Counted from the stretch's first letter, positions 26,665 through 37,214 are shown. The stretch: 64,000 nucleotides of DNA from Pseudomonas lurida (GCF_002563895.1 NZ_PDJB01000001.1:231501-295500); one strand, 5' to 3'. Notes: generated from the letters alone by a model not told the origin. Numbers and translations: made by a program.

Positions 26665-27330
26665 ATGACCTTCGATTTCGCGTTTATCCTCAGCACCCTG
26701 CCGGCGTTTCTAAAGGCCGTAGGGGTCACGCTGCAAGTGGGGCTGATCGCCATTGCCACCTCCTTGCTGGTGGCGCTGATCAACGCAGCCTTGCTGGTGT
26801 TTCGCACACCGTACCTGTCGCGCCTGGTGGCGCTGTATGTGGAGCTGGCACGTAACACGCCGCTGCTGATCCAACTGTTCTTCGTGTACTTCGCACTGCC
26901 GGCCCTGGGTTTCAATATCTCCGGGTTCTGGGCGGCGATCATTACCATGACCTTCCTCGGTGGTGCCTACCTCACCGAAGTGCTACGCGCCGGTGTGGAA
27001 GCCGTGCCGCTGGCACAGATCGAGTCGGGCAAATCCATCGGCCTGTCCGACTGGCAGCTGCTGCGCCACGTGATCCTGCCGCAGGCCGGCATCCTCAGCC
27101 TGCCGGCGTTGTTCGCCAACTTTATCTTCCTGCTCAAGGAGACCACCGTGGTGTCCGCCGTGGCGGTGCCGGAGATTCTCTACACCACCAAGAGCTACAT
27201 CGCCCTCTACTACAAGACCTACGAAATGCTTGCCGTGCTGACGCTGATTTGCGTGCTGCTGTTCTTGCCGCTGTCGCTGCTGCTCTGCCGCCTGGAAAGG
27301 AGGCTCCAGCATGGCCAGTTCGGGTCTTGA
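26665..27330 (+). CDS. Polar amino-acid ABC transporter permease (first)
   Basis: 221 residues from the ATG at 26665 (MTFDFAFIL); a TTG seven codons earlier is an alternative. HisM-type permease with about five hydrophobic helices and the EAA-like loop SGKSIGLSDWQLLRHVILPQA (about 114-134). Overlaps the second permease gene by 20 bp. Together with that gene, an ATPase and a lipoprotein it forms a complete importer; substrate unknown, a polar or sulfur amino acid is likely from family and setting. Confidence 0.85.
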   Translation: MTFDFAFILSTLPAFLKAVGVTLQVGLIAIATSLLVALINAALLVFRTPYLSRLVALYVELARNTPLLIQLFFVYFALPALGFNISGFWAAIITMTFLGGAYLTEVLRAGVEAVPLAQIESGKSIGLSDWQLLRHVILPQAGILSLPALFANFIFLLKETTVVSAVAVPEILYTTKSYIALYYKTYEMLAVLTLICVLLFLPLSLLLCRLERRLQHGQFGS

Positions 27331-27970
27331 GTTGTTGTGGGTGTCGTTGCCGCAGCTGGGCAAGGGCGCTGCGCAGACTTTGTCGATTTCGTTCTTGAGC
27401 ATCGCCTTCAGCACTGTCGGCGGCGTGTTGTATGGCGTGCTGCGCACCTTGAACAACTCGCTGATCAACGCTGTGCTGCGCGTGTACCTGGAGCTGTTTC
27501 GCGCAATCCCGGTGCTGGTGTGGTTGTACCTGCTGTTTTTTGGCCTGCCGATTTTCTTTGGCCTGAGCATTCCAAGCTTCTGGTGCGCGGTGCTGGTGCT
27601 GTCGCTGTGGGGCGCCAGTGAGGTCGGCGAAGTGGTGCGCGGCGCGTTGCATTCACTTCCCCGTGGGCAGCGCGAAGCAGGGTTGTCGATTGGCCTGTCC
27701 GACCCGCAGCTGTACGGCTACGTGTTGCTGCCGCAGGCTCTTAAACGCATGACGCCACCGACCATCAACGTCTACACGCGCATCATCAAGACCAGCTCCC
27801 TGGCGGTGCTGATCGGCGTAGTGGACGTGATCAAGGTCGGCCAGCAAATCATCGAGCGCACCTATGAGTCCGTGTTGATCTACGGCGTGCTGTTCCTGTT
27901 TTTCTTCTTTATCTGCTACCCGTTGTCGGCCGCCTCCAAGGTGCTGGAACGGCGCTGGGCCCAAGCATGA
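27311..27970 (+). CDS. Polar amino-acid ABC transporter permease (second)
   Basis: 219 residues, HisM-type permease with the EAA-like loop REAGLSIGLSDPQLYGYVLL (about 118-137) and a very hydrophobic C-terminal helix (LFLFFFFICYPL). Partner of the preceding permease; its start lies inside the end of that gene and its stop overlaps the ATPase start by 4 bp (ATGA), so the four genes are translationally coupled. Confidence 0.86.
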   Translation: MASSGLELLWVSLPQLGKGAAQTLSISFLSIAFSTVGGVLYGVLRTLNNSLINAVLRVYLELFRAIPVLVWLYLLFFGLPIFFGLSIPSFWCAVLVLSLWGASEVGEVVRGALHSLPRGQREAGLSIGLSDPQLYGYVLLPQALKRMTPPTINVYTRIIKTSSLAVLIGVVDVIKVGQQIIERTYESVLIYGVLFLFFFFICYPLSAASKVLERRWAQA

Positions 27971-28743
27971 GCGCATTGATCGAGTTCCAGGGTTTCAACA
28001 AATTCTTCGGCGACCAGCAGGTGCTCAAGGGCATCGACCTGAGCGTGCAAAGCGGCGAAGTGGTGGTGATCCTCGGCCCCAGCGGCTGCGGCAAAAGCAC
28101 CTTGCTGCGTTGCCTCAATGGCCTGGAAGTCGCGCACAGCGGCAGCCTGCGTTTTGCCGGCAAACAGCTTTTGGACAAAAGCACCGACTGGCGCCAAGTG
28201 CGCCAGGACATCGGCATGGTGTTCCAGAGCTACCACTTGTTCCCGCACATGAGTGTGCTCGACAACATCCTGCTCGGCCCCTTGAAGGTGCAAAAGCGCG
28301 ACCCCCGTGAAGCCCGCGAGCAGGCAGAGAGGCTGCTGGACCGTGTAGGCCTGGCCGACAAGCGCGACGCCTTCCCGCGCCAGCTGTCCGGTGGCCAGCA
28401 GCAACGCATCGCCATCGTTCGCTCGCTGTGCATGAACCCCCAGGTCATGCTGTTTGACGAAGTCACCGCCGCCCTCGACCCAGAGATGGTCAAGGAGGTG
28501 CTGGAAGTGATCCAGGGCCTGGCCCGCGATGGCATGACCCTGTTGATCGTCACCCACGAAATGGCCTTTGCCCGCGCCGTCGCCGACCGCGTGGTGTTCA
28601 TGGAGGCCGGTCGGATCCTCGAACACAACACCCCCGAAGAATTCTTTACGAACCCGCAAACCGCACGCGCGCAGCAGTTCCTGGAGAAGTTCTCCTTTGT
28701 TTCAACACTGCCCAAAAAGACCAAGGAACTGGAGCTGATATGA
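27967..28743 (+). CDS. Polar amino-acid ABC transporter ATPase
   Basis: 258 residues, GlnQ/HisP type: Walker A GPSGCGKS (37-44), Q-loop MVFQSYHLF, signature LSGGQQQR, Walker B VMLFDEVTAALDPE (the usual Pro of DEPT is Val here, while the catalytic Glu is kept) and switch His in IVTHEM. Powers import through the two permeases upstream; overlaps the next gene by 4 bp. Confidence 0.9.
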   Translation: MSALIEFQGFNKFFGDQQVLKGIDLSVQSGEVVVILGPSGCGKSTLLRCLNGLEVAHSGSLRFAGKQLLDKSTDWRQVRQDIGMVFQSYHLFPHMSVLDNILLGPLKVQKRDPREAREQAERLLDRVGLADKRDAFPRQLSGGQQQRIAIVRSLCMNPQVMLFDEVTAALDPEMVKEVLEVIQGLARDGMTLLIVTHEMAFARAVADRVVFMEAGRILEHNTPEEFFTNPQTARAQQFLEKFSFVSTLPKKTKELELI

Positions 28744-29594
28744 AAAAGTTACTGCTGCCACTGTTTGCCGTCGCGTTACTGGCCGGCTGCGACAAAAAGG
28801 CCGAAGAGCCCACCAAACCGGCGGCTGCCGCCGTGAGCTACATCGACAAGATCAAGGCGCGGGACAAGCTGATTGTCGGCGTCTTCACCGACAAGCCGCC
28901 GTTCGGCTTCGTCAACGAAGCCGGCCGCTATGTCGGCTTCGATACCGACATCGGCCGCCAATTCGCCAAGGACCTGCTGGGTGATGAAAACAAGGTGGAG
29001 TTTGTCGCCGTCGAGCCGGCCAGCCGTATTCCTTTCCTGCAAAGCGACAAGGTCGACTTGATCCTCGCCAACATGACCGTGACCCCGGAGCGCAAGGAAG
29101 CGGTGGACTTCACCAACCCCAACCTGAAAGTCGCGGTACAGGCCCTGGTGCCAAAGGACAGCGCAGTGAAAAGCCTGGATGACCTGGCTACCCGCACCAC
29201 CATCGTGACCACCGGCACCACGGCCGACATCTGGCTGACCAAGAACCACCCGGACTGGAAACTGCTCAAGTTCGAGAAAAACTCCGAGTCGCTGCAAGCG
29301 CTGTCGGCCGGGCGTGGCGATGCTTATGCCCAGGACAACCTGGTGCTGTTCAGCTGGGCCAAGCAGAATCCCGGTTACCGTGTGCTGGAAGAGAAGCTCG
29401 GTGATGAAGCGCCGATTGCGCCCGCTGTGAAGAAGGGCAACATCGAACTGCGCGACTGGGTGAATGCCGAGTTGGCGAAGTTGGGTGAGGAGAAATTCTT
29501 GCTCAAGCTGTACGACCAATATGTGCGTAAGGAATTGAGCGACGATACGAAGCCTGAGAGTGTGATTGTTGAAGGCGGTAAGTGGCAGGGCTGA
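28740..29594 (+). CDS. Polar amino-acid ABC transporter binding lipoprotein
   Basis: 284 residues. Lipoprotein signal with lipobox LLAGC (Cys19), then the family-3 binding fold: DKLIVGVFTDKPPFGFVNE, GFDTDIGRQFAKDLLGD, RIPFLQSDKVDLILANMTVTPERKEAVDF. This set resembles PEB1/cystine/glutamate-type binding proteins. Having the binding protein last and lipid-anchored is unusual for Gram-negative amino-acid systems of this kind, where it is normally soluble and encoded first. Ligand not assignable by eye. Confidence 0.85.
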   Translation: MKKLLLPLFAVALLAGCDKKAEEPTKPAAAAVSYIDKIKARDKLIVGVFTDKPPFGFVNEAGRYVGFDTDIGRQFAKDLLGDENKVEFVAVEPASRIPFLQSDKVDLILANMTVTPERKEAVDFTNPNLKVAVQALVPKDSAVKSLDDLATRTTIVTTGTTADIWLTKNHPDWKLLKFEKNSESLQALSAGRGDAYAQDNLVLFSWAKQNPGYRVLEEKLGDEAPIAPAVKKGNIELRDWVNAELAKLGEEKFLLKLYDQYVRKELSDDTKPESVIVEGGKWQG

Positions 29595-29652
29595 TAACGT
29601 TATCGCCGGCTTGCAGGCCGACCCCTATCTGACGGTAACCCGCGCTCCAAAA

Positions 29653-30060
29653 TGTGGGAGCGGGCTTGCCCGCGAAGGCGCCCTGACAGCCAACCACCAT
29701 CTTCCTGACACCCCGCGACCCAAAACTGTGGGAGCGGGCTTGCCCGCGAAAGCGCCCTGACAGCCAACCACTCTCTTCCTGACACCCCACGATCCGAAAA
29801 TGTGGGAGCGGGCTTGCCCGCGAAGGCGGCCCGACAGCCAACCACAATCTTCCTGACACCCCGCGACCCAAAAATGTGGGAGCGGGCTTGCTCGCGAAAG
29901 CGCCCTGACAGCCAACCACTCTCTTCCTGACACCCCACGATCCAAAAATGTGGGAGCGGGCTTGCTCGCGAAAGCTGCCTGACAGCCAACCACTCTCTTC
30001 CTGACACCCCGCGATCCAACTGTGGGAGCGGGCTTGCCCGCGAAGGCGGCCTTACAGCCG
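29653..30060. repeat. Six-copy 74-bp tandem REP array
   Basis: TGTGGGAGCGGGCTTG(C/T)(C/T)CGCGAA begins at 29653, 29727, 29801, 29875, 29949 and 30021 (spacings 74, 74, 74, 74, 72). The linkers are nearly the same in each unit (GACAGCCAACCAC and TCTTCCTGACACCCC), so whole units were duplicated in tandem. All copies face the same way, unlike the inverted pairs elsewhere. The last unit leads directly into the long dispersed repeat. Confidence 0.95.
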
Positions 30061-30476
30061 ACCTGGATGTTGGATCAGACCGGGTACATATCCGTTATTT
30101 AGGTTACGGCTGATATTGGTTCCGCTCTTACAGCGGGTCACTTTGGAAAAGAGCCCCAAAGTAACCAAAAGGCTCTTGCCCCAACACTCGGCACCTCGCC
30201 TAGGCTCGGTGTGCCCGTCATCCGACAGGGATTTGGGGGGCCGCCGCCACGCGCCCTCCATGGCGCGGGGCGGCTAAACCGGCATCCCTGCCGGTTTACC
30301 CCCCAAATCCCTGTCGAATTCCGGCCAGCGTGTTTGATGGGGCGCCTGAGATCAAAAGCACGATCAAGATCAAGATCAAGATCAAGATCAAGATCAAGAT
30401 CAAGATCAAGATCAAGATCAAGATCAAGATCAAGATCAAGATCAAGATCAAGAGCGGCTCGCTTCGCATCGTGGTT
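30006..30476. repeat. Long dispersed intergenic repeat, copy A (with 15 x GATCAA)
   Basis: About 470 bp nearly identical to 39503-39905 in the same orientation. Shared landmarks in order: a REP, GGGTACATATCCGTTATTTAGG, a GCCCCAAAGTAACC segment within inverted arms (AAGAGCCC ... GGCTCTT), CACTCGGCACCTCGC, the GGCGCGGGGCGG block, AAACCGGCATCCCTGCCGGTTT (hairpin), GTCGAATTCCGGCCAGCGTG, then a hexanucleotide GATCAA tract of 15 units (30362-30451) and GAGCGGCTCGCTTCGCATCG. Similar intergenic elements are widespread in fluorescent pseudomonads. The 29595-30510 gap holds no gene I can support. Confidence 0.9.
30362..30451. repeat. GATCAA hexanucleotide microsatellite, 15 units
   Basis: Fifteen perfect tandem units of GATCAA, 90 bp, against three units in copy B. 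Read in frame on either strand it gives only low-complexity dipeptide runs (for example Ile-Lys or Asp-Leu), so it is not coding. Confidence 0.95.
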
Positions 30477-30510
30477 GGGGTTGGGGTTGGGGGTGGTGGA
30501 CAGGCTACTG

Positions 30511-31671
<1,161 letters not shown>

Positions 31672-31792
31672 GGGTATTCAGTCGGCTTGGGAACCATTGG
31701 AGTATGGGAGCCTCCATGCAGATAAGGAACCCTGAACTAAGCTCACAGTCGCATACACACTGGCAACTCGGCATCACGCAAAAGGAGCCTGC

Positions 31793-32875
31793 ATGGGCGG
31801 TCGCACCTCACTATTTTTACTCAGCCTTGGCCTGGTGGCGCTGCTGAGCGGCTGTGGCGAAGAAAAGGCTGAACCCAAGGCCCATTCACGGGTATTTGTG
31901 CAGACGGTGCAGCCGGCGGACTTTGCCGCGGCGGTGACGCTGACGGGGGATATCCAGGCGCGGGTGCAAACCGACCTGTCCTTTCGCGTCGGCGGCAAGA
32001 TCATCCAGCGCATGGTGGACGTGGGAGACCGTGTGACGGCCAAGCAAGTGCTGGCCAAGCTCGACCCCAAGGATCTGCAGACCAACGTCGATTCCGCCCA
32101 GGCCCAGGTCGTGGCCGAGCAGGCGCGGGTCAAGCAAACCGCGGCCGCCTTCGTGCGCCAGGAAAAACTCCTGCCCAAGGGCTACACCAGCCGCAGTGAA
32201 TACGATTCCGCCCAGGCCGCGCTGCGCAGTAGCCAAAGTGCCCTGGCGGCTGCCCAGGCCCAGTTGGCGAACGCCCGCGAACAACTTGGCTATACCTCGC
32301 TGATTGCCGAAGCGCCTGGCGTGATTACCGCGCGCCAGGCCGAGGTCGGCCAGGTGGTGCAGGCCACGGTGCCGATTTTCAGCCTCGCGCGCGATGGCGA
32401 GCGCGATGCGGTGTTCAACGTGTATGAATCCCTGCTGGTGGAGCCACCACCGGATGCGCCGATCACCGTCAGCCTGCTGGATAACCCAAGCATCAAGGTC
32501 CAGGGCACCGTGCGTGAAGTCACGCCTGCCGTGGCTGCCAACACCGGCACGGTGCAGGTCAAGATCGCCCTGCAGGCCCTGCCCAAGGGCATGGAACTGG
32601 GCTCCGTCGTGAGCGCCACCGCCAGCGGCCCGGCCAAAGCCAGTATCGAACTGCCTTGGGCGGCGTTGACCAAAGACCTCAGCGAACCTGCGGTGTGGTT
32701 GATCGACGGCGACGGCAAGGCGCAGTTGCATAAGGTCACCGTGGCGCGTTACCTCACCGGCAAAGTCATCATTGGCGACGGCCTCAAGGGCGGCGAAAAA
32801 GTCGTGGTGGCCGGTGGGCAATTGCTGCACCCCGGCATGCTGGTCGAGATCGCCCAGCAAGGAGCGCAGCCATGA
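31793..32875 (+). CDS. triA: RND efflux adaptor lipoprotein TriA-like
   Basis: First of two periplasmic membrane-fusion subunits of a tripartite RND pump. 360 residues: lipoprotein signal (LLSGC, Cys19), a lipoyl half-motif (TDLSFRVGGKIIQRMVDVGDRV), a central alpha-hairpin rich in Ala-Gln (about 95-170), the second lipoyl half and beta-barrel/membrane-proximal domains. It overlaps the next adaptor gene by 4 bp. Two successive adaptor genes before one RND gene is the distinctive layout of TriABC (triclosan efflux, with OpmH as outer-membrane channel) of P. aeruginosa. Confidence 0.85.
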   Translation: MGGRTSLFLLSLGLVALLSGCGEEKAEPKAHSRVFVQTVQPADFAAAVTLTGDIQARVQTDLSFRVGGKIIQRMVDVGDRVTAKQVLAKLDPKDLQTNVDSAQAQVVAEQARVKQTAAAFVRQEKLLPKGYTSRSEYDSAQAALRSSQSALAAAQAQLANAREQLGYTSLIAEAPGVITARQAEVGQVVQATVPIFSLARDGERDAVFNVYESLLVEPPPDAPITVSLLDNPSIKVQGTVREVTPAVAANTGTVQVKIALQALPKGMELGSVVSATASGPAKASIELPWAALTKDLSEPAVWLIDGDGKAQLHKVTVARYLTGKVIIGDGLKGGEKVVVAGGQLLHPGMLVEIAQQGAQP

Positions 32876-33942
32876 AGCGCCTGACAGGGATACTTGCCGC
32901 CAGCCTGTTGCTGGTGGCGTGCTCCAAGGAAGAGCCGCCGCCCGAGCCCGTGCGCCCGGTGCTGTCCATGGAAGTGACATCCGAGGACCAGGAAAACCTC
33001 GGCCGTTTTGCCGGCACCATCCAGGCCCGCTATGAGAGCAACCTGGGCTTTCGCGTGCCCGGCCGTATTGCCCGCCGTGCCGTGGACGTGGGCGCCGAGG
33101 TGGAGCAGGGCGCCCTGCTCGCCGTGCTCGACCCCACCGACCAACAGAACCAATTGCGCTCGGCCCAGGGCGATCTGGCCCGGGTGCAAGCGCAATTCAT
33201 CAATGCCCAGGCCAACGCCCGTCGCCAGCAGGAGCTGTTCAACCGTGGCGTCGGCGCCCAGGCCCAGCTGGATATCGCCCAGACCGACCTGAAGACCACC
33301 CAGGCCACCCTCGACCAGGCGAAAGCCTCGGTCAACCAGGCCAAAGATCAACTCAACTATGCCCAATTGCGCACCGACCACGCCGGTATCGTCACCGCCT
33401 GGAATGCCGAGGCCGGCCAGGTGGTCAGTGCCGGCCAGCAAGTGGTGACCCTGGCGCGCCCGGATATCAAGGAAGCGGTGATCGACCTGCCTGCCGGCCT
33501 TGCTGAGCGTCTGCCGCTGGACGTGGTGTTCCTGGTCGCCGGGCAACTCGATCCCAACGTGAACACCACGGCCATCGTGCGCGAGATCGAGCCCCAGGCC
33601 CAGAGCGCCACGCGCACCCGTCGTGCACGTTTGACCCTGGCCGAAACACCGCCCGCGTTCCGCCTGGGCACGGCGATCAGCGTGACGCTGAGCACGGCCA
33701 TTGCCCCGCGCATCGAACTGCCCCTGAGCGCCTTGCAGGAAGTCGACGGCAAGACCCGTATCTGGCTGCTCGATACACAGAACCAGACTGTGCAGCCGCG
33801 CGACATTACCGTGATCAGCCGTGACGCCGACAGCGCCGTGCTCAACGGTGGCGTCAAGCCCGGCGAGCGCATCGTCACCGCCGGCGTGAACAGCCTGAAA
33901 CCCGGGCAGAAAGTCAAAATCGACGAGGACAGCCCGCGATGA
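32872..33942 (+). CDS. triB: RND efflux adaptor lipoprotein TriB-like
   Basis: Second membrane-fusion subunit. 356 residues: lipobox LLLVAC (Cys17), lipoyl part SNLGFRVPGRIARRAVDVG, alpha-hairpin about 85-165 (QAQLDIAQTDLKTTQATLDQ), then beta domains ending PGQKVKIDED. It differs clearly from the upstream adaptor and pairs with it in TriABC-type pumps, where both are needed. Overlaps the RND gene by 4 bp. Confidence 0.85.
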   Translation: MKRLTGILAASLLLVACSKEEPPPEPVRPVLSMEVTSEDQENLGRFAGTIQARYESNLGFRVPGRIARRAVDVGAEVEQGALLAVLDPTDQQNQLRSAQGDLARVQAQFINAQANARRQQELFNRGVGAQAQLDIAQTDLKTTQATLDQAKASVNQAKDQLNYAQLRTDHAGIVTAWNAEAGQVVSAGQQVVTLARPDIKEAVIDLPAGLAERLPLDVVFLVAGQLDPNVNTTAIVREIEPQAQSATRTRRARLTLAETPPAFRLGTAISVTLSTAIAPRIELPLSALQEVDGKTRIWLLDTQNQTVQPRDITVISRDADSAVLNGGVKPGERIVTAGVNSLKPGQKVKIDEDSPR

Positions 33943-36900
33943 AAGGGAGCTTCAACTTATCCGACTGGGCCCTCAAGCATCAGTCCTTTGTCTGGTACCT
34001 GATGTTCGTCGCGCTGCTGATGGGCGTGTTCTCCTACATGAACCTGGGCCGCGAGGAAGACCCTTCGTTCACCATCAAGACCATGGTGATCCAGACTCGC
34101 TGGCCGGGTGCGACCCAGGAAGAAACCCTCAGGCAGGTCACTGACCGCATCGAGAAAAAACTTGAGGAGCTGGACTCCCTCGACTACGTGAAAAGCTACA
34201 CCCGACCCGGTGAGTCCACCGTATTCGTCTTCCTCAAGGACACCACCAGCGCCAAGGCTATCCCGGAGATCTGGTACCAGGTCCGCAAGAAGATCGACGA
34301 TATTCGCGGCACTTTCCCCCAGGGCTTGCAGGGGCCGTCGTTCAACGACGAGTTCGGTGACGTATTTGGCTCGGTGTACGCCTTTACCGGTGACGGCCTG
34401 TCGATGCGCCAGCTGCGCGACTACGTGGAGCAGGTGCGCGCCGAGATCCGTTCGGTGCCGGGGCTGGGCAAGGTCGAGATGATCGGCCAGCAAGACGAAG
34501 TGATTTACCTGAATTTCTCTACACGCAAACTGGCAGCCCTGGGCATTGATCAACGCCAGGTCGTGCAAAGCCTGCAATCGCAAAACGCAGTGACGCCCGC
34601 CGGGGTGATCGAGGCCGGCCCGGAACGGATTTCGGTGCGCACCTCCGGGCAGTTCGCCTCGGAGAAAGACCTGGCCAACGTCAACCTGCGGCTCAATGAC
34701 CGTTTCTATCGGCTGGCGGACATTGCCGACATCAGCCGTGGCTATGTGGACCCGGCGCGGCCCATGTTCCGATTCAACGGCAAGCCGGCGATTGGCCTGG
34801 CGATTGCCATGCAGAAGGGCGGCAATATCCAGTCGTTCGGCAAGGCCCTGCACACGCGCATGGACGAGCTGACCGCCGACCTCCCGGTGGGCGTCGGCGT
34901 GCACAAGGTGTCCGACCAGGCCGAGGTGGTGGAGGAGGCCGTTGGCGGCTTTACCAGTGCACTGTTTGAAGCGGTGATCATCGTGCTGGTGGTGAGCTTT
35001 ATCAGCCTGGGCATGCGCGCGGGGCTGGTGGTGGCGTGCTCGATTCCGCTGGTGCTGGCGCTGGTGTTCGTGTTCATGGAATACAGCGGCATCACCATGC
35101 AGCGGGTGTCGCTGGGCGCGCTGATCATCGCCCTCGGCCTGTTGGTGGACGACGCGATGATCACCGTCGAGATGATGATCACGCGCCTGGAAAAAGGCGA
35201 AACCAAGGAACAGGCGGCGACGTACGCGTATACCTCCACGGCATTCCCGATGCTGACCGGTACGCTGGTGACCGTGGCGGGCTTTGTGCCGATCGGCCTC
35301 AACGCCAGCTCGGCGGGCGAGTACACCTTCACCCTGTTCGCGGTGATTGCCGTGGCGATGCTGGTGTCGTGGGTGGTGGCGGTCCTGTTTGCACCCGTCA
35401 TTGGTGTGCATATCCTCAGCGCCAACGTGAAACCCCACGCTGCAGAGCCGGGGCGCATAGGCCGCGCCTTCAATGGCGGCATGCTGTGGGCCATGCGCAA
35501 CCGCTGGTGGGCAATCGGTATCACCGTGGCGCTGTTCGTGGCGTCGGTGTTTTCCATGCAGTTTGTGCAGAACCAGTTCTTCCCCTCGTCGGACCGCCCG
35601 GAGATCCTCGTCGACCTGAACCTGCCGCAGAACGCTTCGATCAACGAGACGCGCAAGGCCGTCGACCGCCTTGAAGCGATCATCAAGGACGACCCGGACA
35701 TTGCCCGCTGGAGCACCTATATCGGCCAGGGCGCGATCCGTTTCTACCTGCCTCTGGACCAGCAATTGGAAAACCCCTACTACGCGCAGTTGGTCATCGT
35801 GAGTAAGGGCCTGGAAGAGCGCGGCGAGCTGATCGCCCGCTTGCAAAAGCGCCTGCGCGATGACTTCGTAGGGATCGGCAGTTTCGTGCAACCGCTGGAG
35901 ATGGGCCCACCCGTGGGGCGGCCGATCCAGTATCGCGTCTCAGGCAAAGACACTGACCAGGTGCGCAAGCACGCCATCGAACTGGCGACCTTGCTGGATA
36001 AGAACAGCCACCTGGGCGAGATCATCTACGACTGGAACGAGCCCGGCAAAGTGCTGCGCATCGACATCGCCCAGGACAAGGCGCGCCAATTGGGGCTGTC
36101 GTCGGAAGATGTGGCGCAGTTGATGAACAGCGTGGTCAGTGGTGCCTCGGTAACCCAGGTGCACGACGATATCTACTTGATCAACGTGGTTGGCCGTGCC
36201 GAAGACGCCGAACGCGGTACGCCGGAAACCTTGCAGAACCTGCAGATCGTCACGCCCAACGGTACTTCGATTCCACTGTTGGCCTTCGCCACGGTGCGCT
36301 ATGAACTGGAACAGCCGCTGGTGTGGCGTCGCGATCGCAAGCCGACCATTACCATCAAGGCGTCGGTGCGCGATGAGATGCAACCGACGGACCTGGTGAA
36401 GCAACTCAAGCCTGAAATCGACAAATTCAGCGCCGGCCTGCCGGTGGGCTACAAAGTCGCCACCGGTGGTACCGTGGAAGAAAGCGGCAAGGCCCAGGGC
36501 CCGATTGCGAGCGTGGTGCCGCTGATGCTGTTCCTGATGGCGACGTTCCTGATGATCCAGTTGCACAGCGTGCAGAAGATGTTCCTGGTGGCCAGCGTGG
36601 CGCCGCTGGGGTTGATTGGCGTAGTGCTGGCGCTGATCCCCACGGGCACGCCCATGGGCTTTGTGGCGATCCTGGGTATTCTGGCGTTGATCGGCATCAT
36701 CATCCGTAACTCGGTGATCCTGGTGACGCAGATTCATGAATATGAGGTAGCAGGCTATACGCCGTGGGATGCGGTAGTGGAAGCCACCGAGCATCGGCGC
36801 CGGCCGATCCTGCTGACGGCGGCCGCTGCGAGCCTGGGCATGATCCCCATCGCCCGCGAAGTGTTCTGGGGGCCGATGGCGTATGCGATGATCGGCGGGA

Positions 36901-37004
36901 TCATCATCGCTACCTTGCTGACGCTGTTGTTCCTGCCAGCGCTGTATGTGGCCTGGTACAAAATCCGCGAGCCCCAGCAGGAACAGCAGGAACAACGCCA
37001 TTAA
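33939..37004 (+). CDS. triC: RND inner-membrane efflux transporter TriC-like
   Basis: Proton-driven drug exporter of the inner membrane. 1021 residues, typical RND length, with helix 1 at about 12-32, a large periplasmic loop, helices 2-6 from about 335, and a second loop after about 560. Helix 4 carries the proton-relay acidic pair (LIIALGLLVDDAMITVEMMI). The N-terminus MKGSFNLSDWALKHQSFVWY matches TriC/hydrophobic-substrate RND subgroup rather than MexB. No outer-membrane channel gene follows, as expected for TriABC which uses unlinked OpmH. Substrate range here is inferred from the layout. Confidence 0.88.
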   Translation: MKGSFNLSDWALKHQSFVWYLMFVALLMGVFSYMNLGREEDPSFTIKTMVIQTRWPGATQEETLRQVTDRIEKKLEELDSLDYVKSYTRPGESTVFVFLKDTTSAKAIPEIWYQVRKKIDDIRGTFPQGLQGPSFNDEFGDVFGSVYAFTGDGLSMRQLRDYVEQVRAEIRSVPGLGKVEMIGQQDEVIYLNFSTRKLAALGIDQRQVVQSLQSQNAVTPAGVIEAGPERISVRTSGQFASEKDLANVNLRLNDRFYRLADIADISRGYVDPARPMFRFNGKPAIGLAIAMQKGGNIQSFGKALHTRMDELTADLPVGVGVHKVSDQAEVVEEAVGGFTSALFEAVIIVLVVSFISLGMRAGLVVACSIPLVLALVFVFMEYSGITMQRVSLGALIIALGLLVDDAMITVEMMITRLEKGETKEQAATYAYTSTAFPMLTGTLVTVAGFVPIGLNASSAGEYTFTLFAVIAVAMLVSWVVAVLFAPVIGVHILSANVKPHAAEPGRIGRAFNGGMLWAMRNRWWAIGITVALFVASVFSMQFVQNQFFPSSDRPEILVDLNLPQNASINETRKAVDRLEAIIKDDPDIARWSTYIGQGAIRFYLPLDQQLENPYYAQLVIVSKGLEERGELIARLQKRLRDDFVGIGSFVQPLEMGPPVGRPIQYRVSGKDTDQVRKHAIELATLLDKNSHLGEIIYDWNEPGKVLRIDIAQDKARQLGLSSEDVAQLMNSVVSGASVTQVHDDIYLINVVGRAEDAERGTPETLQNLQIVTPNGTSIPLLAFATVRYELEQPLVWRRDRKPTITIKASVRDEMQPTDLVKQLKPEIDKFSAGLPVGYKVATGGTVEESGKAQGPIASVVPLMLFLMATFLMIQLHSVQKMFLVASVAPLGLIGVVLALIPTGTPMGFVAILGILALIGIIIRNSVILVTQIHEYEVAGYTPWDAVVEATEHRRRPILLTAAAASLGMIPIAREVFWGPMAYAMIGGIIIATLLTLLFLPALYVAWYKIREPQQEQQEQRH

Positions 37005-37007
37005 AAA

Positions 37008-37097
37008 TGTGGGAGCGGGCTTGCCCGCGAAGGCGGTATGTCAGTCGCACACCTGCTGGCTGACCCACCGCAATCGCGGGCAAGCCCGCTCCCACAT
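37008..37097. repeat. REP doublet after triC
   Basis: ATGTGGGAGCGGGCTTGCCCGCGAAG and inverted ATCGCGGGCAAGCCCGCTCCCACAT about 90 bp overall. Confidence 0.88.
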
Positions 37098-37214
37098 AAT
37101 GGTTCTCCACCCGCCTCAAGGGATGTATGAAACGTCCCGAATGACCTTGGGTACCTCCTGCAAGCCATCAAGTGTACTACCCTCCCGACTTTCACCTCGT
37201 TCGGGTCCAATCCC

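Noticed and set aside
29653..30060. CRISPR-like array (regular direct repeats)
   Set aside because: The whole 74-bp unit is repeated, so there are no unique spacers; there are no cas genes, and the repeat is a known-type REP palindrome.
33957..35891. A 644-codon open frame antisense to triC
   Set aside because: It mirrors the high-GC coding frame of triC; composition is His/Gln/Arg-rich and resembles no family. Similar long antisense frames oppose gabD, gabT, the GGDEF/EAL gene and the porin.
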